Origin: Salinispirillum sp049115955
GTDB lineage: Bacteria > Pseudomonadota > Gammaproteobacteria > Pseudomonadales > Natronospirillaceae
Assembly (NCBI GenBank): GCA_049115955.1
Contig: JAGDZJ010000006.1
Span: 45,362-109,361 of the forward strand
Direction of reading: 5' to 3'
DNA length: 64,000 nt
Below are positions 9,502 to 17,896 of this stretch, piece by piece (positions within the stretch are counted from its first letter, which is position 1; the number at the start of each line of letters is the position of its first letter). The notes beneath the pieces were generated by a model that did not search any database, was not told the origin of the DNA, and saw only the letters and a program-made list of their open reading frames with translations. The translations under genes and the position numbers were made by a program.

Positions 9502-9896
9502 AATGGCACCTGTATCAAGGCGACAAGGCTGGCGACGTCGCGCAGATCCCCTTCTTGGTGTAAGAAACTGCGCACGGTAACGCGCCTAACATAGGAGCCG
9601 TAATCGGCTGACTGGGCATCTTCGACCGTCCAACGTACGACCCAGTCGCGACCGAAATTAGATTCCTCTACTTCATAATCGTTAATGGCGGGTGCGCCAA
9701 CAATGCGCAGTTCAGCCATTTTGTTTTCTGCCACCCAAAGTCCGTACAGGCGATTTTCCAACTGCGCGGCATTGCTGATGGCGCGCGTATTCACTAAAAC
9801 GACGCTACTGGCAATAACGGCAAACACCGCCAGCGCCACCATGACCTCAATGAGCGTAAAACCGCGAGGGCTTTTTTTCATCGGTAAGTTATTCAT
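9498..9896 (-). CDS. gspI: Type II secretion minor pseudopilin GspI
   Basis: Minor pseudopilin with the leader MNNLPMKKSPRG/FTLIEVMVALAVFAV. Three in-frame starts exist at 9917, 9896 and 9881. I favour 9896 because AGTGAG lies 10 bases upstream and the leader has a normal length; 9917 lies inside gspH without a ribosome site and 9881 lacks one too. Mature length is about 120 residues, typical of GspI, with ENKMAELRIVGAP just after the first helix. Confidence 0.88.
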   Translation of the reverse strand: MNNLPMKKSPRGFTLIEVMVALAVFAVIASSVVLVNTRAISNAAQLENRLYGLWVAENKMAELRIVGAPAINDYEVEESNFGRDWVVRWTVEDAQSADYGSYVRRVTVRSFLHQEGDLRDVASLVALIQVPL

Positions 9897-9903
9897 TGGC
9901 GGG

Positions 9904-10452
9904 CTACTCACTGTCATAGCGCCATTGTGGGCGATTTAAGCCATCGCTGACCAAACGACGGAATAGCTCGCCGTCGTCTTGCCACAGTATTTCAACAGAC
10001 CACGGCTCTTCGTTGGTACCGTCAGGTTGAATAAAGATTTGTGCCGCCTGCGCGGTGGGCTCAGGTGCGGTGTGTGTACTGGGTAAAAGGAGGCGATTGC
10101 CTTGCTGTTGCAGTATCAGTTCTAAGGTATCGGGCATGGCCAAGGTGCTCTCGACCTCCCCTACCACCACTGCGTCGCCGTCATCATTAACATCAGCAAC
10201 CAGCGCCATCAATACGACTTGATCGCGATACCACTGCAATGCATGGTCTTGGCTTTTTAGACGCGCTTGAATATAGGCTTCATCAACAAAGGATTGCAAC
10301 TGCACAAGGTATTGTTGATGGCTACGTTCACGGTCGCGCGTACCGATGGAGCCGACCACCATAGCGCCGACTACCGCCAGCAAGATGATGACCACCATCA
10401 GCTCTATCAGGGTAAAGCCATGCGCTCGATGAGCGCGATCAGTTACTGCCAT
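9904..10452 (-). CDS. gspH: Type II secretion minor pseudopilin GspH
   Basis: Minor pseudopilin joining the GspG fibre to the I/J/K tip. The leader is MAVTDRAHRAHG/FTLIELMVVIILLAVVG. I start at ATG 10452, which overlaps the end of gspG by 14 bases. The upstream ATG at 10542 would add 30 residues encoded inside gspG and give an abnormal leader. The protein is then 182 residues. Confidence 0.88.
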   Translation of the reverse strand: MAVTDRAHRAHGFTLIELMVVIILLAVVGAMVVGSIGTRDRERSHQQYLVQLQSFVDEAYIQARLKSQDHALQWYRDQVVLMALVADVNDDGDAVVVGEVESTLAMPDTLELILQQQGNRLLLPSTHTAPEPTAQAAQIFIQPDGTNEEPWSVEILWQDDGELFRRLVSDGLNRPQWRYDSE

Positions 10453-10876
10453 TGTCCAAGCTGGATAAATCCGCGTCGTCGCCTGAGCCACCCGGTTGTC
10501 CGTCTGCGCCGTAGGAGATAATTTCGATACGGTTGCTGCCATGATTGATAAAGACGTAAGGATTGCCCCATGGATCTTGTGGCTGCGAACGCAAATAAGG
10601 TCCGCGCCAGTTGCGTGCAGGTGGGGTGCCCGCCGGTTGGCTCATCAAGGCATCTAAGCCTTGCTCGGTGCTGGGCAGGCTTTGGTTGTCCAAGCGATAA
10701 ATCTCTAACGCATTCTGAATACTATTAAAGTCGGCTTTGGCTGCCTGTACACGAGCGTCATGGTCTCGGCCAATAAAGTTCTGCGCTACCAAGCCTGTTA
10801 GAACCGCAATGATCACCAGCACGATCATCAGCTCGATGAGCGTAAAACCCGACTGGTTAGTTTTCTGTTTCTTCAT
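10439..10876 (-). CDS. gspG: Type II secretion major pseudopilin GspG
   Basis: Main subunit of the pseudopilus that pushes substrates through the secretin. The 145 residues begin with MKKQKTNQSG/FTLIELMIVLVIIAVL, followed by the highly conserved ALEIYRLDNQSLPSTEQGL and DPWGNPYVFINHG. The C-terminal loop around GADGQPGGSGDDADLSS is the calcium-binding site of the family. It lies 7 bases downstream of gspF. Confidence 0.96.
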   Translation of the reverse strand: MKKQKTNQSGFTLIELMIVLVIIAVLTGLVAQNFIGRDHDARVQAAKADFNSIQNALEIYRLDNQSLPSTEQGLDALMSQPAGTPPARNWRGPYLRSQPQDPWGNPYVFINHGSNRIEIISYGADGQPGGSGDDADLSSLDNGSN

Positions 10877-10883
10877 ATGCTTG

Positions 10884-12089
10884 CTACACCATTGTATTCA
10901 TTTGTGTCAAAGGCAGTACCACTGCCAACAGAATGATCATAACGATCAACCCCATAAGTATCAGCATCAAGGGTTCGAGTAGCCCAACCACCGTCGAGAT
11001 CACGTCCTTCAATGCCTGCTCTTGCGTGCGCGCTGTACGTGCCAGCATGTCCTCAAGATTACCACTGGCCTCACCGCTGGCAATCATGTGAATCATCATG
11101 GGTGGGAAGTACCCGGTTTCTTTCAATGCCCGGCTCATCGTGCCACCTTCACTCACTTTGCGCGTCGCGTCGGCCACTGCATGACGAATGGGCAAGTTAT
11201 TAATCACCGAGCCCGAAATGCGCATGGCCTCCACCAGAGGTACGCCGCTGCTCGCCAGCATGGCTACTGTACTGGCAAAGCGTGAGGTGCTGAATCCACG
11301 AATTAACGATCGGATGAAAGGAACACGTAAATACGCCCGGTGTGTTAGAGTTCTGCGCTTGGTATCGCGATTCCAGTAGTGAAAGGCAATACCGAGCAAT
11401 ACCATTACCACGATCACGTGCATCCAATAACCTTGAAAAAAATCCGTTACCACAATCAAGGCCATGGTCGCTGGCGGCAATACCTGCCCGCTGGAGGTGA
11501 AAACATCCAGAATGCGAGGCACTACATTGTTCAATAGAAACACTACAATACCGACCGCAATGACTGTCAGAATGACCGGATAAGTCGCCGCCATCTGCAG
11601 TTTTCTGCGCGTCTCTTCCTGATCTTCCACATAATCCGCCAAGCGGCTCAGAACCAAGTCGAGTTTACCTGAGTGCTCCCCAGCATCAATGGTGGCACAG
11701 TACTGGTTATCGAACGCCCGCGGGTATTCACTGAACGCTTTGGCGAGGCTATAACCCTCCAGCACTTTGGCCCGTACGGCCATAAACATGGAGCGTATAC
11801 GGCGTGATTCATTCTGCTCCGCTACGGCGCGTAAACATTCTTCTAAGGGCATGCTGGAAGCCACCAGCGTTGACAGTTGACGTGTGACCATGGCCAGTTC
11901 GCTGACCGAAATGGAAGGCTGTCTGAGCCAGTTATTGGTTTTCTTTTGCTCCGCTGCGCGCTCGACTTCCAACGGCACCCAGCCTTTATCACGCAATTGC
12001 GTACGGATTTGGCGTGGACTATCGCCCTCCAATACGCCTTTCTTTTGTCGGCCGCGATCGTCCAGTGCCGTGTATTCGAAAGCTGCCAT
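10884..12089 (-). CDS. gspF: Type II secretion inner-membrane platform protein GspF
   Basis: Polytopic core of the secretion platform, 401 residues, with two GspF repeats. The N-terminal part begins MAAFEYTALDDRGRQKKGVLEGDS. Membrane segments occur at about 170-190, 220-240 and 375-395. The repeats contain LRAVAEQNESRRIRSMFMAVRAKVLEGYSLAKAF-like and IASGEASGNLEDMLARTA segments typical of the family. It abuts gspE directly. Confidence 0.96.
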   Translation of the reverse strand: MAAFEYTALDDRGRQKKGVLEGDSPRQIRTQLRDKGWVPLEVERAAEQKKTNNWLRQPSISVSELAMVTRQLSTLVASSMPLEECLRAVAEQNESRRIRSMFMAVRAKVLEGYSLAKAFSEYPRAFDNQYCATIDAGEHSGKLDLVLSRLADYVEDQEETRRKLQMAATYPVILTVIAVGIVVFLLNNVVPRILDVFTSSGQVLPPATMALIVVTDFFQGYWMHVIVVMVLLGIAFHYWNRDTKRRTLTHRAYLRVPFIRSLIRGFSTSRFASTVAMLASSGVPLVEAMRISGSVINNLPIRHAVADATRKVSEGGTMSRALKETGYFPPMMIHMIASGEASGNLEDMLARTARTQEQALKDVISTVVGLLEPLMLILMGLIVMIILLAVVLPLTQMNTMV

Positions 12090-13604
12090 CTATACGTTCC
12101 TACAGACACGCATGACTTCTTCAATGGTGGTTTCACCGCTGAGAACTTTTTCAATACCGTCTTGCATGATGTTGGTGGTGTGCTTACGCGCCAGCTTACT
12201 TAACTCAAGTTCACCCGCCTTGTCATGAATCGCCGTACGCATTTCGTCGTTGATCACGACCAATTCATACAAGCCTAAGCGGCCTCTATAACCTGTTTGT
12301 TTGCAGCTTTTACAACCCAAGGGATGATAGATGACTTGGTCAGTTACGGTGGCGCTCAAACCCAGCACCTTGGCTTCCGCAGTGTCTGGCGCCGCTGGTT
12401 TTTTGCAATCGGGGCATAGCGTACGCACCAAGCGCTGGGCTAACACGCCCACCAGGCTGGATGACAACAAAAAGGGCTCAACGCCCATGTCTTGCAAACG
12501 TGTGACCGCACCCACGGCTGAGTTCGTGTGCAAGGTACTCAATACCAAGTGGCCTGTTAAACTCGCTTGGACGGCAATTTCTACCGTTTCGACGTCACGA
12601 ATCTCACCGATCATCACGACATCGGGGTCTTGGCGCAAAATTGCGCGCAGTCCACGCGCAAATGTCATATTAACCTTGGTGTTTACCTGTGTCTGGCCAA
12701 TGCCCGGCAAGGTGTACTCGATAGGATCCTCCACCGTCATGATGTTGCGTTCGGCTGAGTTTAAATGCTCGAGAGCGGCATAAAGCGTGGTGCTTTTCCC
12801 TGAGCCGGTTGGACCTGTAACCAAGATAATTCCGTGTGGGCGGGCAATCATGCCGCGCAATTGCTCTAGGTCTTTCGGACGCATGCCTAGATGCGTCAGG
12901 TTTAACCGCCCGGCTTGTTTATCCAGCAAACGCATCACGACGCGCTCACCGTAGCTCGACGGTAAAGTCGATACACGAATATCTACTTCTCGTCCGGCGA
13001 CTTTAAGCGCGATTCGACCATCCTGCGGTAAGCGTTTTTCTGCTATGTCTAATTTCGCCATGACCTTGATACGTGAAATCAGCAAGGACGCCAATGCACG
13101 CTTTGGTTGCAACACTTCGCGCAACACACCGTCGACTCTGAAGCGGATAACAAGGCGTTTCTCAAAGGTTTCAACATGAATATCAGACGCTGACTCATGC
13201 ACCGCTTCGGTCAGAATGGCATTGATTAAACGAATGATCGGCGCGTCATCGGCCTGTTCCAGCAGATCTTCGGTTTCTGGCACCGACTCCGCCAGTGCAA
13301 TTAAGTCTAGGTCATCAAAGTCATCCGCTTGCTGCATGCGGTCTTCATCTTGCGACTGATACGCCAAAACCAACTGTTGGTTAAAGCGTTCATCATCCAA
13401 CACTTCAAAAGGTATTGTGGCGCCATGCCAGCGAATGGCTTCTTGGATGGCAAAGGCTGGCGTGTTGTCGCGGATGAACAACACGGCGCCAGCCAAGACG
13501 ACACCGTGGCGTTTGGCGTATGCAAAAGGCATTCGGCCGACATCCTGTGTTGTGGTGTCGGGTTGTTCTGTTTGCTCCGCCACAGTGGCCAGTTGTTCAC
13601 TCAT
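12090..13604 (-). CDS. gspE: Type II secretion ATPase GspE
   Basis: Cytoplasmic hexameric ATPase that powers pseudopilus assembly, 504 residues. Visible are the N1E/N2E domains, the Walker A motif GPTGSGKSTTLYAAL, the Asp box (VEDPIE), the Walker B region LRQDPDVVMIGEIRDVETVEIA, the His box (STLHTNSAVGAV), and the zinc-binding tetracysteine motif CPDC and CKSC in the C-terminal part, which marks GspE rather than PilT. It is the first gene of gspEFGHIJKLM. gspC and gspD are not upstream; a kinase-like gene is. Confidence 0.96.
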   Translation of the reverse strand: MSEQLATVAEQTEQPDTTTQDVGRMPFAYAKRHGVVLAGAVLFIRDNTPAFAIQEAIRWHGATIPFEVLDDERFNQQLVLAYQSQDEDRMQQADDFDDLDLIALAESVPETEDLLEQADDAPIIRLINAILTEAVHESASDIHVETFEKRLVIRFRVDGVLREVLQPKRALASLLISRIKVMAKLDIAEKRLPQDGRIALKVAGREVDIRVSTLPSSYGERVVMRLLDKQAGRLNLTHLGMRPKDLEQLRGMIARPHGIILVTGPTGSGKSTTLYAALEHLNSAERNIMTVEDPIEYTLPGIGQTQVNTKVNMTFARGLRAILRQDPDVVMIGEIRDVETVEIAVQASLTGHLVLSTLHTNSAVGAVTRLQDMGVEPFLLSSSLVGVLAQRLVRTLCPDCKKPAAPDTAEAKVLGLSATVTDQVIYHPLGCKSCKQTGYRGRLGLYELVVINDEMRTAIHDKAGELELSKLARKHTTNIMQDGIEKVLSGETTIEEVMRVCRNV

Positions 13605-13655
13605 TGTTCGCTGTGCTGCCTATTATTTTCATTATGTCGGTATCGACCGCCAGAC

Positions 13656-15842
13656 TTAGGTTAGATGCCGTTGTATCGTCTCGGTGACCAAAGGCAGGTT
13701 AAGTGGTTTCGCCAACACGTCGTCCATACCGGCGGCTTGGCAATTACGCTCAATGCTGACCGAGTGTGCATCGGTTAGGCCGATAATGGTAACATGACCA
13801 GCGCCCTGCTCTTTTTCCTCATTGCGAATCATGCCAACCAGTTCATGCCCGGTCATGTCTTCACCGAGGTACTGATCAACCCAAATCATGTCGAAGCTGT
13901 CTTGTTTAAACAGTTCCAAGGCTTGCTCCGCACCGGTCGCCAGTTCCACTTCGACACCTAGGCGCTGCAGTATTTTCTTAGCGATCATAGCATTCACATG
14001 ATTGCTGTCGACCACGAGAATGCGATAGCCCAATGACTGATGTACCATCTGCTCGTCAAGGTCGTCGCGCCATGTCTTGCGGTCCAACATCCAGCGATGC
14101 AAGGTGCGCCGAGAAACGGGCTTACTGATCATTAGCTCTGCGCGCATCCACTGGCGTAACAGTGCCTGTTGATTGGCGCTGGCTTGAAAATAAATTCTTG
14201 GTTTGTCATCGTCGCCGTTCGCATCGGTCAGCTCGACCAACTTGCGAATATGTTGCTGTTCTTCTTCTGTCGTGTGTAACGGGATATTCACCAAACAAAA
14301 GTCGATGTTGTATATGGCGTCGCCCAGTCCCAACAGCTCATCCAACGAACGCTCTTCAACGCGCATCCCCCAGCACTCAAGCTCGGCGCCGACGGATGCG
14401 CTGCCGTAAGGTGGGAACCCCGAAATACACGCAGTTTTGCCATGGAAGAAGCGATTGGGTACGAATGCTTTGTTACCTTGAGTCGAGGTTGCGATGGGCA
14501 GAAACACCGAAACTTGGAGCATTCGAGGCTCATCGGTACTCAAAACATTCAACCGAATTTCACCGTCACACTGTTGGACCAGGCTGGCACAAATGACTAG
14601 GCTCAAGATATTGACGTCTATATAGTCCAACGCTTCAAAGCCTTGTCGATAGCGTAACATGCTTTGAATGTCTTCCAGCAAACTGGCCTCTAGATCGGCG
14701 ACAAAGCGCACACTGATATCGACGCCTTCTCTGTCCTGCGCCGCACCGCCCTTTAGGCTGACTTCTCCGCTCACGCCGGTATTGATGGCGAAGTTGGTGA
14801 GCTGTTTCAACAAGGTATTAACTTGTCGTACATTACCTACGACGCGCTCGGGCATGTCAGGCTTTAAAATATATGACAATTCTAGGCCGTGTTCATGCGC
14901 CAGGGGCCCAAGAGACTCCATCACGTTCTCAATCGTACGCGACAAGTTAAAAACCTTGTCATCCGCCGACAACATATTGCCTTTCACGCGCAAATAGGTA
15001 TCAAAATCTTCCACCAGCTCGGCCAACGAATTGGCACTTTGAGAAGCCACTGTGACCAAGTTGTGTTCTTCTTGGCGCAGTTTTGCGGCCGATAGCAGGC
15101 TCAGCATGCCCAATACACCGTTCAGCGGCGTTTTAATGATGGAGATCAGATTGCTCATGAAGCGATCACTGTTGCCGACACGGGCAACCAGCTTGTGCTC
15201 TGAGGCGCTGACCCGAGACAACTCTTCTTCCAAGCGGTGTCGGTTTTCGGCCGAGTCCCAATACTGTTGAGACACCTGTTCGCTGGTAGAGCGCATAAAC
15301 CAATAAAACAACAGCACCCCAACCCCTAAACTGGTAGCACTGACTGAAAACAGTACGATGCTGGCGACGGCAGGCGGAATCAGCATGATGCGCAAGTACC
15401 ACTGGGACATGCTCGGATATGGCGCAAAAATATAGATGTGCGTGGCACAAACGGCTGCGGTGTAGATCCAGATAAAGGCTTCAGGCACTTCGTAGGTAGG
15501 CAACAGGATGGTCAGCGTCAGGAAACCCGACCACGCGGCAGCGCCAAACAGTGTCACAACACCATAACGTCGACGCCACCGTTGCGGACCCGCAGGATAA
15601 ATACTCTCAAATTGCACAAGATGATACAGACGCACCACAGCAGCAAGCAGCAATGCCGTGCCGATGATATAGGTATGAAGTGGTTGCAAGGCTTGAAAGC
15701 CGGTCATCCATTCAACGTAGAGAAAGACCAGCAAGTGTCCAAAGACGCTCACCCGGCCCTGACGCGAGATACGCTCGTCGGCTTGACGTAACAAATCTCG
15801 GTTTTTTTGTATGCTGTTTTTCGGCGGAAGCCCCCAACGCAT
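13656..15842 (-). CDS. Hybrid histidine-kinase-like membrane protein with degenerate kinase core and C-terminal receiver
   Basis: A 728-residue protein starting at ATG 15842, which has AAGGA 8 bases upstream; a TTG at 15872 is in frame but less likely. Residues about 30-185 hold five or six hydrophobic segments. A coiled-coil stretch leads to the phosphoacceptor-like helix FMSNLISIIKTPLNG, where Ser (about residue 234) stands in for the usual His and Ile for the Glu. The ATPase-like part lacks clear N, G1 and G2 boxes. A second region (about 475-600) resembles a receiver without its Asp (FCLVNIPL) but keeps a late SKP. The C-terminal receiver has Asp about 656 (WVDQYL), GLTD and AKPLN, with VDSN replacing the usual acidic pair. 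It probably senses or scaffolds rather than autophosphorylates. It lies 51 bases upstream of gspE. Confidence 0.8.
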   Translation of the reverse strand: MRWGLPPKNSIQKNRDLLRQADERISRQGRVSVFGHLLVFLYVEWMTGFQALQPLHTYIIGTALLLAAVVRLYHLVQFESIYPAGPQRWRRRYGVVTLFGAAAWSGFLTLTILLPTYEVPEAFIWIYTAAVCATHIYIFAPYPSMSQWYLRIMLIPPAVASIVLFSVSATSLGVGVLLFYWFMRSTSEQVSQQYWDSAENRHRLEEELSRVSASEHKLVARVGNSDRFMSNLISIIKTPLNGVLGMLSLLSAAKLRQEEHNLVTVASQSANSLAELVEDFDTYLRVKGNMLSADDKVFNLSRTIENVMESLGPLAHEHGLELSYILKPDMPERVVGNVRQVNTLLKQLTNFAINTGVSGEVSLKGGAAQDREGVDISVRFVADLEASLLEDIQSMLRYRQGFEALDYIDVNILSLVICASLVQQCDGEIRLNVLSTDEPRMLQVSVFLPIATSTQGNKAFVPNRFFHGKTACISGFPPYGSASVGAELECWGMRVEERSLDELLGLGDAIYNIDFCLVNIPLHTTEEEQQHIRKLVELTDANGDDDKPRIYFQASANQQALLRQWMRAELMISKPVSRRTLHRWMLDRKTWRDDLDEQMVHQSLGYRILVVDSNHVNAMIAKKILQRLGVEVELATGAEQALELFKQDSFDMIWVDQYLGEDMTGHELVGMIRNEEKEQGAGHVTIIGLTDAHSVSIERNCQAAGMDDVLAKPLNLPLVTETIQRHLT

Positions 15843-15909
15843 AGTGTTATCCTTACCCGCTATAAGCCGCAATGGTTATGGCGGGCAAGGATACTACGCT
15901 TTGCATGTC

Positions 15910-15951
15910 AGCGCAGCATTCCGCGTGATATTCACGTCGCGACGCTGCACT
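15910..15951. repeat. Imperfect inverted repeat downstream of etfA
   Basis: AGCGCAGC (15910-15917) pairs with GCTGCACT (15944-15951) with one mismatch, and an inner CGTGA-TAT-TCACG is perfect. It lies between the end of etfA and the start of the kinase-like gene. No U-tract follows on either strand, so it is a weak terminator candidate or just a structured spacer. Confidence 0.35.
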
Positions 15952-15963
15952 TCTAGCGCTTTA

Positions 15964-16890
15964 CTACAATGACTTTTCCAGCTCGGGCACTGCTTCAAAC
16001 AGGTCTGCTACCAAGCCGTAGTCTGCCACCTGAAAAATAGGTGCTTCTTCGTCTTTGTTGATAGCAACAATCACCTTGCTGTCTTTCATGCCTGCCAAGT
16101 GCTGAATCTGACCCGAGATACCGACGGCAATGTACAGTTCAGGTGCGACGATTTTACCCGTCTGACCGACCTGCATGTCATTGGGTACAAAGCCCGCGTC
16201 AACCGCTGCACGTGATGCACCAATGGCTGCACCCAGCTTGTCGGCAATGCCGTCGAGCAGTTTGAAGTTGTCACCGTTGCCCATACCGCGACCACCAGAG
16301 ATGACCACGCGTGCTGCTGTCAGTTCTGGACGATCAGACGCCGCCAGCTCTTCGCTGCTAAACGCCGACACGGCAGAACCGGAAACAAACGCCACTGCTT
16401 CAATTGCGCACGCTGCTTGCTCGCCGACCGGGTCAAAGCCCGTGCTGCGCACCGTGATGATCTTCTTGGGTTCGTCCACCTGTACCGTCGCAATGGCGTT
16501 ACCGGCGTAGATAGGACGCTTAAAAGTATCGGCTGACTCAACACCAATGATGTCGGAGATCTGCTCAACGTCTAATGCAGCAGCTACCCGCGGCATGAAG
16601 TTTTTGCCGGTGGTGTTGGCCAACGCCAGCACAGCGTCGTAACCAGAGGCTAGCTCAGTCACTAGCTCGGCCAACGGCTCTGCCAAGCTGTGCTCATATG
16701 CGGCGTTGTCCGCAACCAATACTTTGGCGACGCCTTCAACCTGTGCCGCTGCTTCAGCAATTCCGGCAACACTGTTGCCCGCAACTAAAACGTGAACGTC
16801 AGCGCCCAACTTGGCAGCCGCAGCTACTACGTTTTTGGTCGCCGCGTTAAATTGACCGTTATTGTGATCGGCAATTACCAGAGTGCTCAT
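15964..16890 (-). CDS. etfA: Electron transfer flavoprotein, alpha subunit
   Basis: FAD-carrying subunit of the soluble ETF heterodimer, which takes electrons from acyl-CoA and other dehydrogenases and passes them to ETF-ubiquinone oxidoreductase. The 308 residues begin MSTLVIADHNNGQFNAATKN. The C-terminal FAD-binding domain shows SGGRGMGNGDNFKLLD, GASRAAVDAGFVPND, GQTGKIVAPELYIAVGISG and HLAGMKDSKVIVAINKD, all diagnostic. It follows etfB by one base between stop and start, so the two are co-translated. Confidence 0.97.
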   Translation of the reverse strand: MSTLVIADHNNGQFNAATKNVVAAAAKLGADVHVLVAGNSVAGIAEAAAQVEGVAKVLVADNAAYEHSLAEPLAELVTELASGYDAVLALANTTGKNFMPRVAAALDVEQISDIIGVESADTFKRPIYAGNAIATVQVDEPKKIITVRSTGFDPVGEQAACAIEAVAFVSGSAVSAFSSEELAASDRPELTAARVVISGGRGMGNGDNFKLLDGIADKLGAAIGASRAAVDAGFVPNDMQVGQTGKIVAPELYIAVGISGQIQHLAGMKDSKVIVAINKDEEAPIFQVADYGLVADLFEAVPELEKSL

Positions 16891-16891
16891 A

Positions 16892-17641
16892 TTAAATCAC
16901 CTTCGCTTCGTTTTTCAGCTTCTCGACCAGTTCGGCGACGTTTGCCACCTTACCACCGCCTTTGCGCTCGGCCGGTGCTTCCACTTTCAATACTTTAACG
17001 GTGGACTTCAGAGCAACGCCCAAATCAGCGATTTCTTTTTTGTCCAATGGCTTGCGCTTGGCTTTCATGATGTCTGGAAGCTTGGCGAAGCGAGGTTCGT
17101 TCAAACGCAGGTCGGTTGTTACAACCGCAGGCAAGTTCAAGCTTACGGTTTGCAGGCCACCGTCTACTTCACGGGTAACCAATGCTTTACCGTCTTTTAC
17201 TTCTACAACGGAAGCAAACGTACCCTGCGCCATGCCAGACAACTGAGCGAGCATTTGGCCCGTTTGGTTGTTGTCTGAATCGATCGCTTGTTTACCGAGC
17301 AGTACCAGCTCAGGTTTTTCTTCTGCGATCACTGCGTTAAGAATTTTTGCGACATTCAGCGATGTCAGGTTCTCATCCGAGTTCACCAGAATGGCACGGT
17401 CTGCACCTAAGGCTAAGGCCTGACGCAACTGCTCTTCTGCTTTGGCTGGGCCTACTGAAACCACGACGATTTCGCTAGCGATGCCCTTTTCTTTCAGGCG
17501 TACCGCTTCTTCTACTGCGATCTCGCAGAACGGGTTAATCGCCATCTTGACGTTCGCCAGATCGACGTCAGAACCGTCCGCTTTAACACGAACCTTGACG
17601 TTGTAGTCGATCACGCGCTTTATCGCGACCAATACCTTCAT
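16892..17641 (-). CDS. etfB: Electron transfer flavoprotein, beta subunit
   Basis: AMP-binding subunit of ETF, 249 residues, start MKVLVAIKRVIDYNVKVRVK. The family signature region VLLGKQAIDSDNNQTGQML is present, and the C-terminal recognition loop region is RFAKLPDIMKAKRKPLDKK. First gene of etfBA, divergent from the ETF-QO gene across a 255-base control region. Partner genes and sequence leave little doubt. Confidence 0.97.
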   Translation of the reverse strand: MKVLVAIKRVIDYNVKVRVKADGSDVDLANVKMAINPFCEIAVEEAVRLKEKGIASEIVVVSVGPAKAEEQLRQALALGADRAILVNSDENLTSLNVAKILNAVIAEEKPELVLLGKQAIDSDNNQTGQMLAQLSGMAQGTFASVVEVKDGKALVTREVDGGLQTVSLNLPAVVTTDLRLNEPRFAKLPDIMKAKRKPLDKKEIADLGVALKSTVKVLKVEAPAERKGGGKVANVAELVEKLKNEAKVI

Positions 17642-17767
17642 TGCTTACCCTCTTGTTGTGTACCGCTGACAAAAAACGCTAAAAATACTCAGCGCCTTTT
17701 ACATTGCGGCATTGAAATGAAACAGTATCACCTGATGGCGGTTATCTTGGAGCTTTAGCTCGATAAT

Positions 17768-17785
17768 TTCAAACAGTTGTTTGAA
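17768..17785. promoter_or_regulatory. Perfect palindrome resembling a PsrA/fatty-acid regulator operator
   Basis: TTCAAACAGTTGTTTGAA is a perfect 8-2-8 dyad that contains CAAAC-N4-GTTTG. That pattern matches the motif described for the TetR-family regulator PsrA, which controls fatty-acid oxidation genes in Pseudomonas and relatives. It overlaps the -35 of the promoter proposed for the ETF-QO gene. A second, looser dyad, CAAACC-N5-GGTTTG, lies at 17815-17831 near the predicted transcription start. Regulator identity is inferred from motif only. Confidence 0.5.
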
Positions 17786-17808
17786 TTATTTACCGGACTC
17801 GGTATATT
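17781..17808 (+). promoter_or_regulatory. Predicted sigma70 promoter of the ETF-QO gene
   Basis: -35 TTGAAT (17781-17786) and -10 TATATT (17803-17808) are separated by 16 bases. The -35 lies inside the palindromic operator, so a bound repressor would block RNA polymerase. The ATG follows 89 bases after the -10. Confidence 0.5.
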
Positions 17809-17896
17809 TCTACCCAAACCCTATCGGTTTGTTACGACAAATCGGCAAACCCGTCATTCGAACAACAATGTCTACAGAACAATTACGGAGTCCATT

